Positions 10,481 to 22,366 of a stretch of 64,000 nucleotides of DNA are shown here, piece after piece (positions within the stretch are counted from its first letter, which is position 1; every line of letters starts with the position of its first letter). The stretch lies in NCBI GenBank assembly GCA_003024785.1, contig PUQB01000310.1, positions 220,742 to 284,741 of the forward strand. The letters run 5' to 3'. The notes beneath the pieces were generated by a model, which saw nothing but the letters and a program-made list of their open reading frames with translations, was not told the origin of the DNA and did not search any database. The DNA comes from Selaginella tamariscina. Lineage: Eukaryota; Streptophyta; Lycopodiopsida; Selaginellales; Selaginellaceae. The position numbers and the translations under genes are program-made.

Positions 10481-11450
10481 CATGCAGTGGAATGCCCATC
10501 TCCATTACCTGTTGTGAGCATATATGCGTACCCTACAATGATCCCAATCTTAACCAGCCGCCCTTACATATTCTCTTGCTGCTGACCTATACACCCAACA
10601 ATATGAGAAATCTAAATATATCTATAATAATCTTTATCTATTTCTACTAGCTGCACATGCTATAGTCCCCAGTTGGGATCCCTTTCATAGATTGCAGCCT
10701 GTTAAAGCAATCTTACAACAAGTATCACAAGTGTGTGAGAGAGAACCTTGGTTAGAGATGATCGGGCAACTGAACGGGCAATAGTAGCTGCGGCAGCCTC
10801 TAGGAGCACCTTTCACTTCCTCCTGATTCAAGCAACATTGGGGCGACCTTTAAACAAAATGTATAAAATATACCTCAACGAGACCCTCACTGTCAGATGC
10901 TATAGCCTTCGTAGCACGTTAATAGAAAACCATAGCCGTAGAGAGAGAGAAAGATTAACATACTGCATCCAAGGCAGCTTGAAGTTGTTGTACATCATGA
11001 TCCTTTATACTTTGCACCATTTGCTAGTGTCAGCTGGTGCTAGTGTCACCATCAACCTGCAATCACGCACGCACACACACGCACACCCGCGCGCACGCGC
11101 ACAGTATAAATTTATAATTTGTAAATACTAACTAGGTTAAACATGGTGGTAAGTGTATCCTATAATGAGCGTGTGTGTGTGTGCAATATCACCTGCACAG
11201 ACGGCATCCACATGAGATACCACGATAAAACGAGAGCCAGGCTTGGTGCCAAGAGCTCTTAAACCACCGTATATCCCAGCAGCTTTAAACCCTAATGGTG
11301 CAGTCACACCTCCAGGAATCTATACATTTATACCTATTGGGGTTACATATACATGTTTATACACACACGTGCGTGCGTGCGTGCGTGTTTAAGACAGAAG
11401 AAACGAGCTTAGTCCCAGGTCCGCTGGGAAGTAAAATGTGAGCAGGAGGC
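10480..11450 (-). pseudogene. Glutamate N-acetyltransferase / ArgJ pseudogene (arginine biosynthesis)
   Basis: On the minus strand, conserved ArgJ blocks appear in order, separated by intron-like sequence: HILLPSGPGTK (about 11400-11445); [19 protein letters not shown]...VDAVCAG (about 11320-11195), the N-terminal signature; EAAAATIARSVARSSLTK (about 10805-10750); AAIYERDPNWG then IACAAS in another frame (about 10690-10640); and VKIGIIVG...GDGHSTAWGCDL (about 10555-10480), the C-terminal block. A base is lost between the WG and IACAA blocks, giving a stop, and the central region around the autocleavage Thr is not found. In plants the active enzyme is plastidial and makes N-acetylglutamate and ornithine. 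This copy cannot encode it. Introns are retained, so it arose by DNA duplication rather than retroposition. Confidence 0.78.
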
Positions 11451-11491
11451 AGCATAGTATCTGCGTGCACATCACATTATGCCCCTTAATA

Positions 11492-11523
<32 letters not shown>

Positions 11524-12645
11524 ACATGAAATCTGTCTACCTGAAAGCTCAAGGACGCAGTCACTTGAAACAGCTGATCTCCTTCCTAAAAATATCTGAC
11601 ATGGCAATTTTTACGAGAAAAAAATACTAGAATATGTACAACTTTAGGAATTTTTTTGACGTTAGCACACTCACACACACCACATTCACCATCTGGCATG
11701 GTAAACAAAGCAAACCATACTATCATCGAAGCATACTTAGCACATGACGACTATAAAGTTCAAAATTATGTTAACAATTATAAATATATTGTGCATATAT
11801 TTGCATTTTAGTGTGAAGAAGCAAGGCACTATAAAAAAAATTTGATACGTTCGCATACTTAACTTTTCTGATCCGTAGATACAATCGTGTATATATATAT
11901 ATATAAATCTATAGTATATGTAAAAATGACATATCTATTTTAATATATATAATGCAGTAATATATAAATAACTTTTAATACTTTATATATATTGGTATCT
12001 CCGTTGAAATGAATGACATATAAATGCAAAGTAAAAAGAAAAAAAAAAAGATGCGATCGAGATTTCATCTCCGCACACTAGATATTACAAAGCTTTCAGA
12101 AATAACTACACACTACCGAAAGAATATAAGAAACCACTTTTCTCCACACACACCTGAGCTCGGACGATCTGAACTGTAGCTCTCAAAGAGCGGATTGTAA
12201 GGTGCAGGAGGATGCCCCCACTTGCACAAGGATTAGAAGACTGCGGAACATCTCTCTCATATTCGGTTGTAAAATCACGGGATCTCAACATCCTACCCTG
12301 CATTTAGCTCCTCTATTACCTCAAATCAGATTGAAAAAGAATGTGACCTGCTACTATGCATCTTTCTGACGCATCATACTGTGTAATCGAGCTATTGCAC
12401 AGAATCAAGAGAGAAAAAACAAATAGACCTCTAGAGAAGTGCAAACCCGCCAGAGTTTAGGCCGTTCCTAAAATGTGAAGAATGTTTATCTTTAGAAAAT
12501 GGAATAACTTAAAAGACTAAGCTCAGTATATTCCTTCCTAAATTTAATTAAGCATTGGAATATTCCTTAAGCTTCTAAAGAATATTCATGTCATATACTT
12601 TTTCTGGGTGTTTTACATTTAAACTGTTTATTAACTATTCTTAAT
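11451..12645. other. Intergenic / possible 5' part of the ArgJ pseudogene; one short minus frame
   Basis: Minus-strand frames at 11607-11389 and 12303-12106 (starting MQGRMLRSRDF, with a donor-like CAG|GTGTGTG at its end) could be leader exons of the ArgJ pseudogene or chance frames. The remainder is A/T-rich with TA and TG repeats. Confidence 0.3.
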
Positions 12646-12669
12646 CTAGGGCCGACAGAAGCTGGCGCT

Positions 12670-12715
12670 ACATCAACAGGCGCTCCACCAGCAAGCGCTT
12701 CATCAACAGTCGCTT
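12670..12715. repeat. Three copies of a 15-base tandem repeat
   Basis: Three adjacent imperfect units beginning GCGCTACATCAACAG, followed by a partial fourth, in a locally GC-rich patch upstream of the TPR pseudogene. Confidence 0.6.
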
Positions 12716-13033
12716 ATAGCACCACGGATTAATTACTAAAGCGCATGTTTCTTCCTCCTCCCTGCCAAATCACAGGCCCTAGAACATCAGGTATGTTCGT
12801 TGAATCTCCACAGAAATCCTTGAATTTCTTCATGAAAATCCGAAAATCTCCGCCACATTTCCTTGTGAAACTGCACATATGTCTAGAATCAACTCTGTTT
12901 TAGGTAAATCTCCACAGATTTCCTTTAGCCATTCGTTTTAGGCGATTTCAACATAAAATCTGTGTTAAGACTCGATTTCAGTGAAATTTTCATGTATTAT
13001 TGCTCACATTTTGCTATGAATCGGCAGACGCTG

Positions 13034-15384
13034 TATTAGGTGGAGGCCAAAAACGCGGCGGAGAATAGTGGAGACGAAAAATCCGAAGACGGTTCGTGAA
13101 GGGATAGATAGACGTTGCACATACCTGAATTTGATGATACATCATTTTTTGCATAAGATATTGTGTTAGGCTTTCAGGCTGATGAGAAAAAGAGAAGAAA
13201 GCGTGTTGGCAAGGAGGATAGTCCAGCAGGTAATCGCCACTTTAATATTTATTGTTTGTTAGGTTCATATCTTTACGCACGCATCACTTCTAAAGGTTCA
13301 TATCTTCAGATGATACGAAGTCATTCAAGCCTCGTTCAAAAACTAAGTGGTTTCAATCCGGTGCGGACGGGGTTATGTATTATCCAGCCAACGTGCAAAA
13401 TGTCATGATTAAAAGCCTGAAAGCAGTAAGCTTAGCAGTTTTCTTATTATTCATTTCAATCATTCGGAAATAATTGTACTTTCTTCAGGGACTTGTGCAT
13501 GTATCTCGTAAACTACCGAAGAATGCACATGCTCACTTTGTTCTTGGATCGACGTATCATCGGTCAGACCAACCACTGAAAGTAAGCTGTTTGTCTGTGC
13601 GTACGTACATGCATACATACATACATACATCATATATATATGACGTAATCTTGACAGTTAGAAATTGTTTATTCAGGCCATTCCGGCTTTTGAGAAGGCA
13701 GAAGAGATTCTAAAGCAAGCGAACGATGACAGTATATTTGTATAGTTGGTAGGGGCATAATAGAACCATAGGATAGTCGTATGATTTATTTCTATAATGT
13801 ATATGGCGCTCACACATTTATTTATGCATGTGTATATTATGTACTGATGTAGTGCTTACTGCAGGGGCCCGGGGAAGGAATTTTTCAAAGAAGATATGCG
13901 TTCAATTTCGTCGAAGTCAAAGAGGCGGTTCCTGCAGGCCTTCGTTTGGAATACTCTCGGGTTACTCTTGATGCACACAGGCAGAATTCAGGTATAGTAT
14001 ATGCGATATGTTATATTATATACTAATATATTGATTATACTTAAGCTATAAGTGACTAGTATATTATTGTTATTGATATAACTTAACAGTTTATTTGCTT
14101 CATATATTTCTGGTGACAGAGTGCGATTTCTGTGTTTTCTAGTTTGCTGAGTATTGTACCAGAATCGCTTGATGCACTTGCGAACCTTGGAGTCGCATAT
14201 TTTCACAGGTAACGATAGATAAAGTAATTGTATGGTATTTAAACTAGTTGCTTCAAATGTTAATATGTTTGTATTTATTTAAACATATGTAGTGGGGAGT
14301 TGGACAATGCAGCACGATGTCTGCAGTCAGTTCTGGAGAAGGATGTGTATCATCCAGGTGCACTTACGAACTGTGGAGCTTTGCTTATCTGTCAACACGG
14401 GTCCTATCTACTTGGTAAAAATAATTCTTACATTTGTTTCTGCCCTGAAATGAATATTCAGACGAAACAAGATTTAATATCATGTTTAGTAGTATGAATA
14501 GATAATAAATACACAATAACATCAACTTGTTGCACTATAAAAACTGCTTGAACCTGGGGTTGTAAGATTGTAGCCTTGGCTCATACATAATTCATTTAAG
14601 TTTAAAGATAACGATGTGCAGCTTCCAGATCCTGTATAACCCACACACACACACACAAACAAACATCGACCTTACTCAACTGGTTAATCATAAATTTCTT
14701 ATCAACTCCTCTACTAAAGGAGCTCGAGCTGGAGCTGGTGCGGGAAAGGATGCTTATGCAACTCAATTAAAAAACTGCCCGCGCCGCTTGTCAAGTTTTA
14801 CAAATCAGCTTAAAGGAAGACCCTAAGTCGGGACCGGCGTGGGTTAATCTGCATCTGCTTATGAAGTGCTAACAAATGTCTGGAACAGGTATTGGATAAA
14901 ATTGTTTCATTTCTGTGTTGTGTGCGCGTGGATCTATATACATATATCAACTGTGAGGTGTGTATGTTGTGTGATCAAAGACTTGTTTATGTTCATGTGT
15001 ATGTGTGTGATCAAAGACTTGTTTATGTTTATGTGTATGTATGTATGTATGTATATGCATGTGCGCATCACTTTCTAACGCAGATTTATATAGCTTTGCT
15101 TATCCAGGCCTCGAGACTGGAACCTCACAGATTAACATCAAGATACGCAGTAGCTGCACATAGGATAAAAGACTCAGAGAGATCGGACGATCCATCAGAG
15201 CAGATGTCTTGGGCTGCAAAGGAGATGGCTTCTATACTAAGGGAGGGAGATCCTGCAAGTCTCCATCCTCGCTCGCATGGGCTGGTCTTGCTATAGTTAA
15301 CAGAGCACAGTCATTTGACAGAGGTGTCACTGACATGAAAGAGGTCGAAGAAAAAGCAGTCTAGACACTACAGCAGGTAAGATA

Positions 15385-15429
<45 letters not shown>

Positions 15430-16485
15430 ATGTGGGAAAATTATACAGAAAGTATTCTTTTCATATATTATACAGAATACTTTTTCTGTATAACTTTCCC
15501 ACAAAACGTATATTCATATAAGAAAGTGTGTGGGAACAAAAACTACTAATATGTAGTACAGTAGTAACCATTCTATATGTATGTATGTTTATATACATAT
15601 GGATGCGTATATATATATATACTTATTTATATATTATTACTGATATAGAATATAACTATTGTTTTAATTTTTTCCTTGTGTTGTGTTATTTGTTCAGGCA
15701 ATCGAGGAGGACCAGAGGATGCAGCTCGGATGACATAGTCTTTGCACTCTAAAGTTTGTAGTAGCACAGAATTATCTCAAGTCGGCTATCGCGAGAAGAC
15801 ATACGTTGCTATGGTGTGGTCCAATCTAGGTACATAATCATATATTATACTCTATTATGATATCAATAGTAATAAATCGTTACATTCATATCACATTTTA
15901 CATGTAAGGTATTATATAGTGTATTATACCGTAGTTTATTATAGCTTACGGAACACGTAGATATATGTTAATGCTTGTACATGAATAGTTATGCAACTTT
16001 CGGAGGATCCGTCATTAGCTGAGGCCGTGTACAAGAGGGCGATTAGTTTAATGGCCCCAGATCAATCACATGGACTCTACTCCAACTTGGCAAATCTGTA
16101 TAGGCAGCAGAAAGATTCTCTGAAGTTCATGATACTTTCAAAAAGGTAATCACTTCTTTTCAACAATATTTAATTCTCTGTTCTTTGTGTGTGTGTGGAT
16201 ATGTGGAAACTCAGAAGTACATGTGTGTTACATGTGACATGTGGTATAATAGTGTATATGTTGCAACATATGTTTTAAGTATTATACACCATACTAGTGT
16301 ATGGGGTGTATGTGTCGCAGTCTTTGGATGTACACACGCGCACAGCGCATGTAATAAGTTCTATAATATATACATTAAAGTGAAATGTTAATTATTGAAG
16401 GCATTAGAGATATGTCCGGGCTATGCACTTGCATACAACAACCTTGGATTGCTTATTGTATCTTAGGGAAAATGGTTTGATCAGG
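13034..16485 (+). pseudogene. Plant TPR-repeat protein pseudogene
   Basis: Exon-like blocks with consensus splice borders: EKKRRKRVGKEDSPA (13179 on), KTKWFQSGADGVMYYPANVQ (13340 on), LVHVSRKLPKNAHAHFVLG...AIPAFEKAEEILKQA, FVWNTLGLLLMHTGRIQ (about 13935), SAISVFSSLLSIVPESLDAL (14120 on), GELDNAARCLQSVLEKD (14295 on), DPKSGPAWVNL (about 14820), AYEVLTNVWNR (frame-shifted), EPHRLTSRYAVAAHRIKD (15120 on), WAGLAIVNRAQSFDRGVTDM (about 15280), and LAEAVYKRAISLMAPDQS...ICPGYALAYNNLGL. These form TPR helices (A-x-x-N-L-G and similar). Frame shifts near 14840 and 15270, an in-frame TAG near 15360 and a broken exon at 15700-15830 show it is non-functional. A SPINDLY/O-GlcNAc-transferase-like TPR family is possible, but no catalytic domain is seen. 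Confidence 0.75.
15387..15432. repeat. (TA)n microsatellite
   Basis: About 45 bases of alternating TA inside an intron-like part of the TPR pseudogene, followed by a short inverted repeat (tacagaaagtattc / gaatactttttctgta) around 15444-15494. Confidence 0.8.
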
Positions 16486-16819
16486 TAACATACAGTATGT
16501 ATATATATATATAGAGAGAGAGTCTTTCTGTTAAGTTCTAAATTAAATGTATGATTTTAGGCCATATATCTTCCTTAGTGTATCTAATTCATATATACAC
16601 ACCATCGTACATAATGAGAGTACTTGGATTGAAGACATATAATCGTTGAAGACATCATATCGTAAGTGAGTGGTTAATGCTCTGAGCCGTCAGACCACCG
16701 TGAGTTGTGTGTACAGAAGCCATATTAATTAATAAAAGATTTAAGATTTGTAATAATAAAGTATATTCTTTGGCATATACCGTTCACATGGGTTATTTGT
16801 TCTTTGTCTTGTAATTCAA

Positions 16820-16889
16820 ATGGAAAATTACACAAGGTAGCTATTGCAAATTCAAGTAACTCTTTATATATATATATATATATATAATA

Positions 16890-16926
<37 letters not shown>

Positions 16927-17400
16927 TGCATGCGTGCGTGTGTATTCATTTGTTTCTTTCAAATACAACAAGAGGAAAAAGAGCGCTTGGGATGGATTTA
17001 TTGATAAGACAAGGAGGAGAAATGTATATCACTAGATCCATCAATTTGGGGTGAGCTACCATTGGAAATTTGTATTACTGCGCTGTGTCGCTTTTATGAA
17101 GGATGTTGCAGGTATATATAGTGCAGTATAATGTGCGTGCGTGCGTGCACGTGTCCATAAAGAAACATGAACTAGATATATTACACCAAATTTATCTGTA
17201 TGCGTGTGTGAAACGACAAAGTGGCAAGCGAAAGTGCGGAGGTTGGCAAGGAGCCGTGATATACAGCGAGCATGGCTTGGGCCTCAATGGAGTTGCTGCA
17301 AGAGCAGGTAACCAGTCTCGGTGACATTTCTTTGATGAATGTGGTATCAAAGGATATTGGATTTGCATTTGATAAAATGTTACATTTAACATATGAATGC
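16820..17400 (+). pseudogene. F-box/kelch-type gene fragment 1 (internally deleted)
   Basis: It carries the beginning of the F-box family seen at 22275: ATGGAAAATTACACAAG, a (TA)n/(TG)n intron, YNKRKKSAWDGFIDKTRRR, then the F-box start (SIWGELPLEI), an internal deletion, and 'YEGCC' followed by an intron and the KRQSGK block. It ends in sequence matching the later IGFA region. No open reading frame survives. Confidence 0.7.
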
Positions 17401-17504
17401 AATTTTTAAAATCACAAGTACTTTATTGAAATAAATTCAAAGTATTTTACTTTATCATTAGGCATAAACTCTAATATAAAATCTCAAATCTCTTTATTTT
17501 TTTA

Positions 17505-17665
17505 AGTGTGTCGTTTCATGTCCTGCATACGCATCAGCAAGAGCTTCCCTGCATACACAAATGGTCAGTTCTTTCTCTCTCTGTGACAGATACGTACCAG
17601 CTTACGATATGTTTGCTGACGCTTGGAAAATGCAGCAAATGCAGCTTGCGTTCCCTGCAATTAAA
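17505..17665 (-). pseudogene. F-box/kelch-type gene fragment 2
   Basis: On the minus strand it matches the part of the F-box genes around the last intron (GKLLLVRMQEMK block, the tatgcag acceptor and the GTACGTATCTGTCACAGA donor side), fused to the AYDMFADAW block. It abuts the truncated lipase copy at about 17725, so this is a rearrangement junction. Confidence 0.6.
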
Positions 17666-17724
17666 ACATATGTATATGTGTGTGTGCGTGCGTGCGTGTG
17701 TGTTTATAACTTGTGAATAACCAA

Positions 17725-18596
17725 CGTAGTTCCAGCTTTGGAATATACTAGCTCCATCATGGCTTGAAGGTCATACTTTGACAATTCATCCACACTCCAG
17801 TCCCAAAATTCCTGTTACCAACACCACCAGTCTCATATACATACACATATGTGGTGGTGTGGGTGTGTGTATGCATTTGTCCAGTAGAACAAGTACAGAC
17901 AATCGTGTATATTGGGAGAAAAGACTAACACACAAATACAATCGAATTCTCTGATGTAATCCTCATGTACCTACGCATAATACACACATACACCACGCAA
18001 TACTAGAGACACGTCTTACATGTATGTCACACACACAGACACATTTATATTAGCTGAGATGACTGACCTTGTCGCATCTTTTGTGAGAAACATGTAGCTG
18101 AACTTACCAGTTCTCACATTGGCAATCCACACGTCGTGTCCAGCATCAGCTAAGATAAAAGCCAGCGATTCTCTGGGTGTATTCAGCAACCAAATATCTC
18201 CTAAAAAAAAACAAAAAACATATATATATTTATTCAAGTACGCGTACATACATATACAGGTGTAAACTTACAATAGGAATGCCATGGTTGAGAAACACAG
18301 GCCGTTTAGCAGGACCTTTGTAGTTCGGACTCGACATCTTTTGCACACCCAAGATATCCATCGTTTGTTTCAACCTGCATTTCCAGTGGAGTCACACCCA
18401 ACAAAGAACACACAGTTTTTTTTTTAAAAGAAGATGAATTTTTACCGCAAACTCTTCGCAGTTGTATCCATATGGTTGAACAACACAGCCCATCTGCTCG
18501 ACTAAGTCCGCCCAGAAACGGATTTAGTGAACTAGAATATGAAACCATATGACACACAAGTACCGCTAGCAGAATGCATCGAATTCCTTGAGACAT
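17725..18596 (-). pseudogene. Acid lipase A, left copy, truncated at its 3' side
   Basis: Minus-strand counterpart of the first four exons of the gene at 43444-45655. It includes the signal-peptide exon ([17 protein letters not shown]), [49 protein letters not shown], and the [15 protein letters not shown] exon. It stops before the GYSQG nucleophile exon. The signal exon runs out of frame after SRADGLC, and the second exon has lost bases. Non-functional copy of an AB-hydrolase-associated lipase. Confidence 0.8.
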
Positions 18597-18958
18597 ATGT
18601 GTATGCGTGTGTATGTATATGGATCAAACTGCAGATGAAATGCTTAACACAGATTCATCATCTTCATGGTACTCTACCTACCTACCAGGTGTATTGTGTT
18701 GTTGGTAGTAGTGCTGCAAATACCGTGAACTGTTTATTAACTGCAGCGAATTGACCAACTAGGAAAAATCTCCCCACGTAAATCACTGTCTGAAATTTCG
18801 CGTTTTCCCATCTGACGGCTCAGATGTGGTATCAAATGCCGGTGATTTAATAGGGTGTTGCAGTACTGCATTATAACTAGCTTGCTACCTTTCTCTCTGC
18901 TGTTATGAAAAGTATATTAAAAAATTATATAAATAAAGTCTATTTTACTCAAAAATTA

Positions 18959-19807
18959 AACTGATCATTAACTTTGCAACTTGATTAAGAACAAGTTTAA
19001 CTAGTTCGCTAAGAATCAAGGAAGGAGATAATTCCTGGATACTAGCCTTGGTACCTAACACAAAGTCGAAGTGTGCATAACTCGGAAAGAACGCTACATT
19101 AGAAGGCTTGTTAAGCTCGGCTAACAGCTTGTTTACATCTTCAGGATCTGACAGGGCATCTTTTCCACCGTGGATGAACATCATTGGAATATCCCTAGGA
19201 ACCTTTGATACTTCGTATTTCGGTACACCATTTGTACCGTATCTACCGTTGGTTTTCCTTCTCACCGTAGTCGAACTTGGTAAAACTTTGTTTCTGATAC
19301 ACTGTAATACGTAATGAGCACGTATGTATGTATGTGTGTGTGTATACTCACTTTGACCCAAGTGGTTCCAGTTCTTGACTGAGGTAGGCTGTAGTTCATA
19401 CTTGTTAATGAAATCCATTCTTTTATCGTCCACGCAACAATTTGGACCTGATTTCATTAATATTAAGTAGGCAATTAATTAATAGTTTTAGCTGATTAAC
19501 CACCTGTTATAAGTGACAATAAATCGCTTTCACAAACATCAGCCAAGGCACACAGAGTCTCCATTATCTTAGCTCCAGAGTTTCTGTACGAAATACTATA
19601 TATATATATATACATGAACATGTGTACTTACGGACGAGGGTTGAATTCGTAAATGTTGAGTCCGACAAGGACCAAGCCGAGGTTGAACCTCGTAGCAACT
19701 GTAGCAATGGGACTGGTAGTGTGTGAAACATATGCAACAGGAGCCACCATAACTGCCTTTGCAATACTGTTAACAAGTTTGCCTTCTGAAAATGCCGCCA
19801 GCATACA

Positions 19808-19845
<38 letters not shown>

Positions 19846-20465
19846 CCTACCTGGGAATATGCAACAAAGTTCACTTGTTTATGCCACTTTTATAAGTGAT
19901 TTCTCCCACAACTGCTGGAAGATCTAGTTGGCGAGCTCGTCAAGACTCCAGTCCCAATAGTTCTATACATGTGTTCCGCCTTTCAATAGCTATCTATACA
20001 CACGCACGCACACACACACCTTGTCACTGCTGTTGAGAGAGACGTGCCCGTAGCTGAAAGTGCCTGTCCTCGCATTGGGAATCCATACTTCATGCCCAGA
20101 ATCAGCAAGCATGAATGCCAGAGACTGCTGTGGAGGATTGAGTAGCCAAATATCCCCACATTAATGTATATAAGTATATACCGAAGTCACATTCAAGCTC
20201 TTACATTGTCTATTCCATGGTAAAGAATGGTAGCACTGTCCGGCCTGGTTATCTGCTTGTAAACTCTCTGCAGCCCGAGAAGATATCCAAGCCAAAACAT
20301 TACGAAAATCTCGACAACACCACACACACACATGTATTCTTCACATTGGAAACCATGAGGTCGAACAAGCTCCGCACAGATACCGTTGTTTCTGTTCACT
20401 GTTTGCATTGCATTCAGTACTGGGCAGAAAACCAACATGAGAACCATGTTGGAATGTCCACAAAA
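18959..20465 (-). pseudogene. Acid lipase B, left copy
   Basis: Nearly full-length inverted copy of the gene at 41471-43011. It retains the signal exon (MVLMLVFCPVLNAMQTV, shortened at its start), the IWLLNPPQQSLAFMLADSG exon, the MKSGPNCCVDDKRMDF exon and the C-terminal GGKDALSDPEDVNKLLAEL...YAHFDF exon. One extra G in the exon after the PNCC exon turns Q-R-R into Q-R-stop (about 19240), so the copy is probably dead unless the base is an error. (TG)n intron lengths differ from the right copy. Confidence 0.8.
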
Positions 20466-20596
20466 TAGCTACTATCTTCCTACTTATACATCGCTCACGA
20501 GGAGAAGTATTTTATCCCTATTTGAACTCGCGACGTATTTTATTATCATTTCTATTTATTTCATTTAGGGCTTATTTTGTTTAGGGTTTAAGGATC

Positions 20597-21384
20597 ATGA
20601 ACCCTGTGGGAGATCCTATCGTACGTAATTCAGCCTGTATTCGTGCAAGTAACAGGAAAGCGAAGTTATGTGTTCGTCAGACCGATTTGGCAAAGTTGCG
20701 TGAAGTTGCACCTACCCCTGATGTAAGTGCCCTTCATTTCATTCAATGTACCCTTAATTTCTTTGTGTGTATTTTCCAGATTAGGTTGTCTGTTCCCGGT
20801 GTTGAAGATTGTGCCAGCCTTGTTGGAGAAACGCGAATTGAATGTCCGAAGGAACTATTGGAGGAGTTTCGTTCGCGGGAAACTTGAACATCATAATTTG
20901 GTAGACATCTATGCTACCAATGTACAAGATGTGTTTGTGTTAGTTCCTGTTCAGGTATATTGTTAGCATTTTATGATATTTACACATTTGACATAGATGT
21001 GTGTGTTGAAACATATACATAAAAATTAGGGCGAAGGAGGTGGCGGCGGCCGTGGCAGGGCTTCTTCCGAGGCTGGCCGTGGCAGGGCTTCTTCCGAGGC
21101 TGGCCGTGGCAGAGTTGCTTCCGAGGTTGGCTGTGGCAGGGCTGGCCGTGGCAGGACTGGCCGTGGCAGGGCTTCTTCCGAGGCTGGCCGTGGCAGGGTT
21201 GCTTCCGAGGTTAGCTGTGGCAGGGCTGGCCGTGGCAGGACTGGCCATGGCAGGGCTTCTTCCGAGGTCGGCTGTGGCAGGGCTGGCCGTGGCAGGACTG
21301 GCCGTGGTAGGGCTGCTTCCGAGGGTAGCCGTGGCAGGGCTGCGAACCAGGGTCACGCTGAGGGCGAGGCCGGCCGCGGCCATG

Positions 21385-21450
<66 letters not shown>

Positions 21451-21714
21451 TTTTTGAACATTGGGCATGATTGCACTGGTGGTCTTGCTGGGCAGCCTGG
21501 TCAGTACCATTTATATATATATATATATATATAATTTATTTATTTATTTATTTATTTTGATTGTGGTTGTAGTGGCTGAAGATGAAGAAGAATACAATCT
21601 GGATTCCTTCTTTGACTATGAGGCATATAGAAATGCACCGTGAGTATATTATATATAAATTCTTTTCTTTAAGTGTAATATTTAATTTTTAATTAATTGC
21701 AGTTTGGCGTAAAA
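20597..21714 (+). CDS. Unrecognised protein with RG-rich tandem repeat and acidic tail
   Basis: Exon 1 starts MNPVGDPIVRNSACIRAS and ends at a clear donor (GAT|GTAAGT, 20722). Exon 2 begins near 20780, and its frame compatible with the next exon reads KLEHHNLVDIYATNVQDVF and ends CAG|GTATATTG. Exon 3 (21030-21380) encodes a glycine/arginine repeat built on GRGRASSEA and GRGRT units. After a (TG)n(AG)n stretch, an acidic exon reads AEDEEEYNLDSFFDYEAYRNAP and joins a short last exon ending LA-stop at 21714. Exons 1 and 2 do not stay in one frame with the visible splice sites, so the model is incomplete or the gene is damaged. RG-rich tracts commonly bind RNA; I do not recognise the family. Confidence 0.45.
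21032..21375 (+). repeat. GC-rich coding minisatellite (27- and 15-base units)
   Basis: Repeats of GGCCGTGGCAGGGCTTCTTC-type units (27 bases, coding GRGRASSEA) interleaved with 15-base GRGRT/GCGRA units, about 340 bases in all. The sharp GC contrast to the surroundings makes all three forward frames open. Confidence 0.8.
21382..21447 (+). repeat. (TG)n(AG)n compound microsatellite
   Basis: TGTG repeats run straight into a long GA repeat directly after the RG-coding minisatellite. Confidence 0.9.
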
Positions 21715-21854
21715 AGGATGACTGCCTAGTTACTATTTCACCTACCGTTACTTTGTAAAACATTTTGATACTTTCCTATCTAATCAATATAAGAATTTTT
21801 TTCTTTCATATTTTTTAAGTGTAGAGAATATACGTGTAATATATATTGTCAAAT

Positions 21855-22314
21855 GAAGGGCCTATCATACCCGGAAGCGACATTCTACCAGGTCCGTTCT
21901 TATCTACACGGGGCTGAACATGGATATATGCTTTGAAGAAATATGCATAAGCATGAACAGAAGCATCCTTCGAAAATAATAATTGAATAAGTTATTAAGA
22001 AGAAGTATACATATATATACCTGTGTGAAACCATTGCCTTTTGCAAAAAAAAATACCTTTTCTTAGTGTATTTATAAGTATAGGTTTGTTTGGGATCATG
22101 CACCAAGAAAGGTTTATAATAATAACCGTTACAAATATATTCTTTCATGAATATATGCTGGCATATACCTAGGGTCTGTATGGCCGCCATGGAGAGGCAA
22201 AAAGTTTTATGGTTTATTAGTTCTTATGTAACATAGAACATTGGTATACGCATAGTTCTGTTCAATTTATTAGAATGGAAATTACACAAGCCAGCTCTCG
22301 CCAATTCAAGTAAA

Positions 22315-22366
<52 letters not shown>

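Larger units (their letters stand above)
17505..20480 (-). repeat. Segmental duplication block C1 (inverted copy of 41.4-44.3 kb)
   Basis: Both lipase copies and their spacer occur here in the same internal order but reverse orientation relative to 41410-44310. The block ends at about 17725 inside lipase A and is joined to an F-box fragment. Confidence 0.88.
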
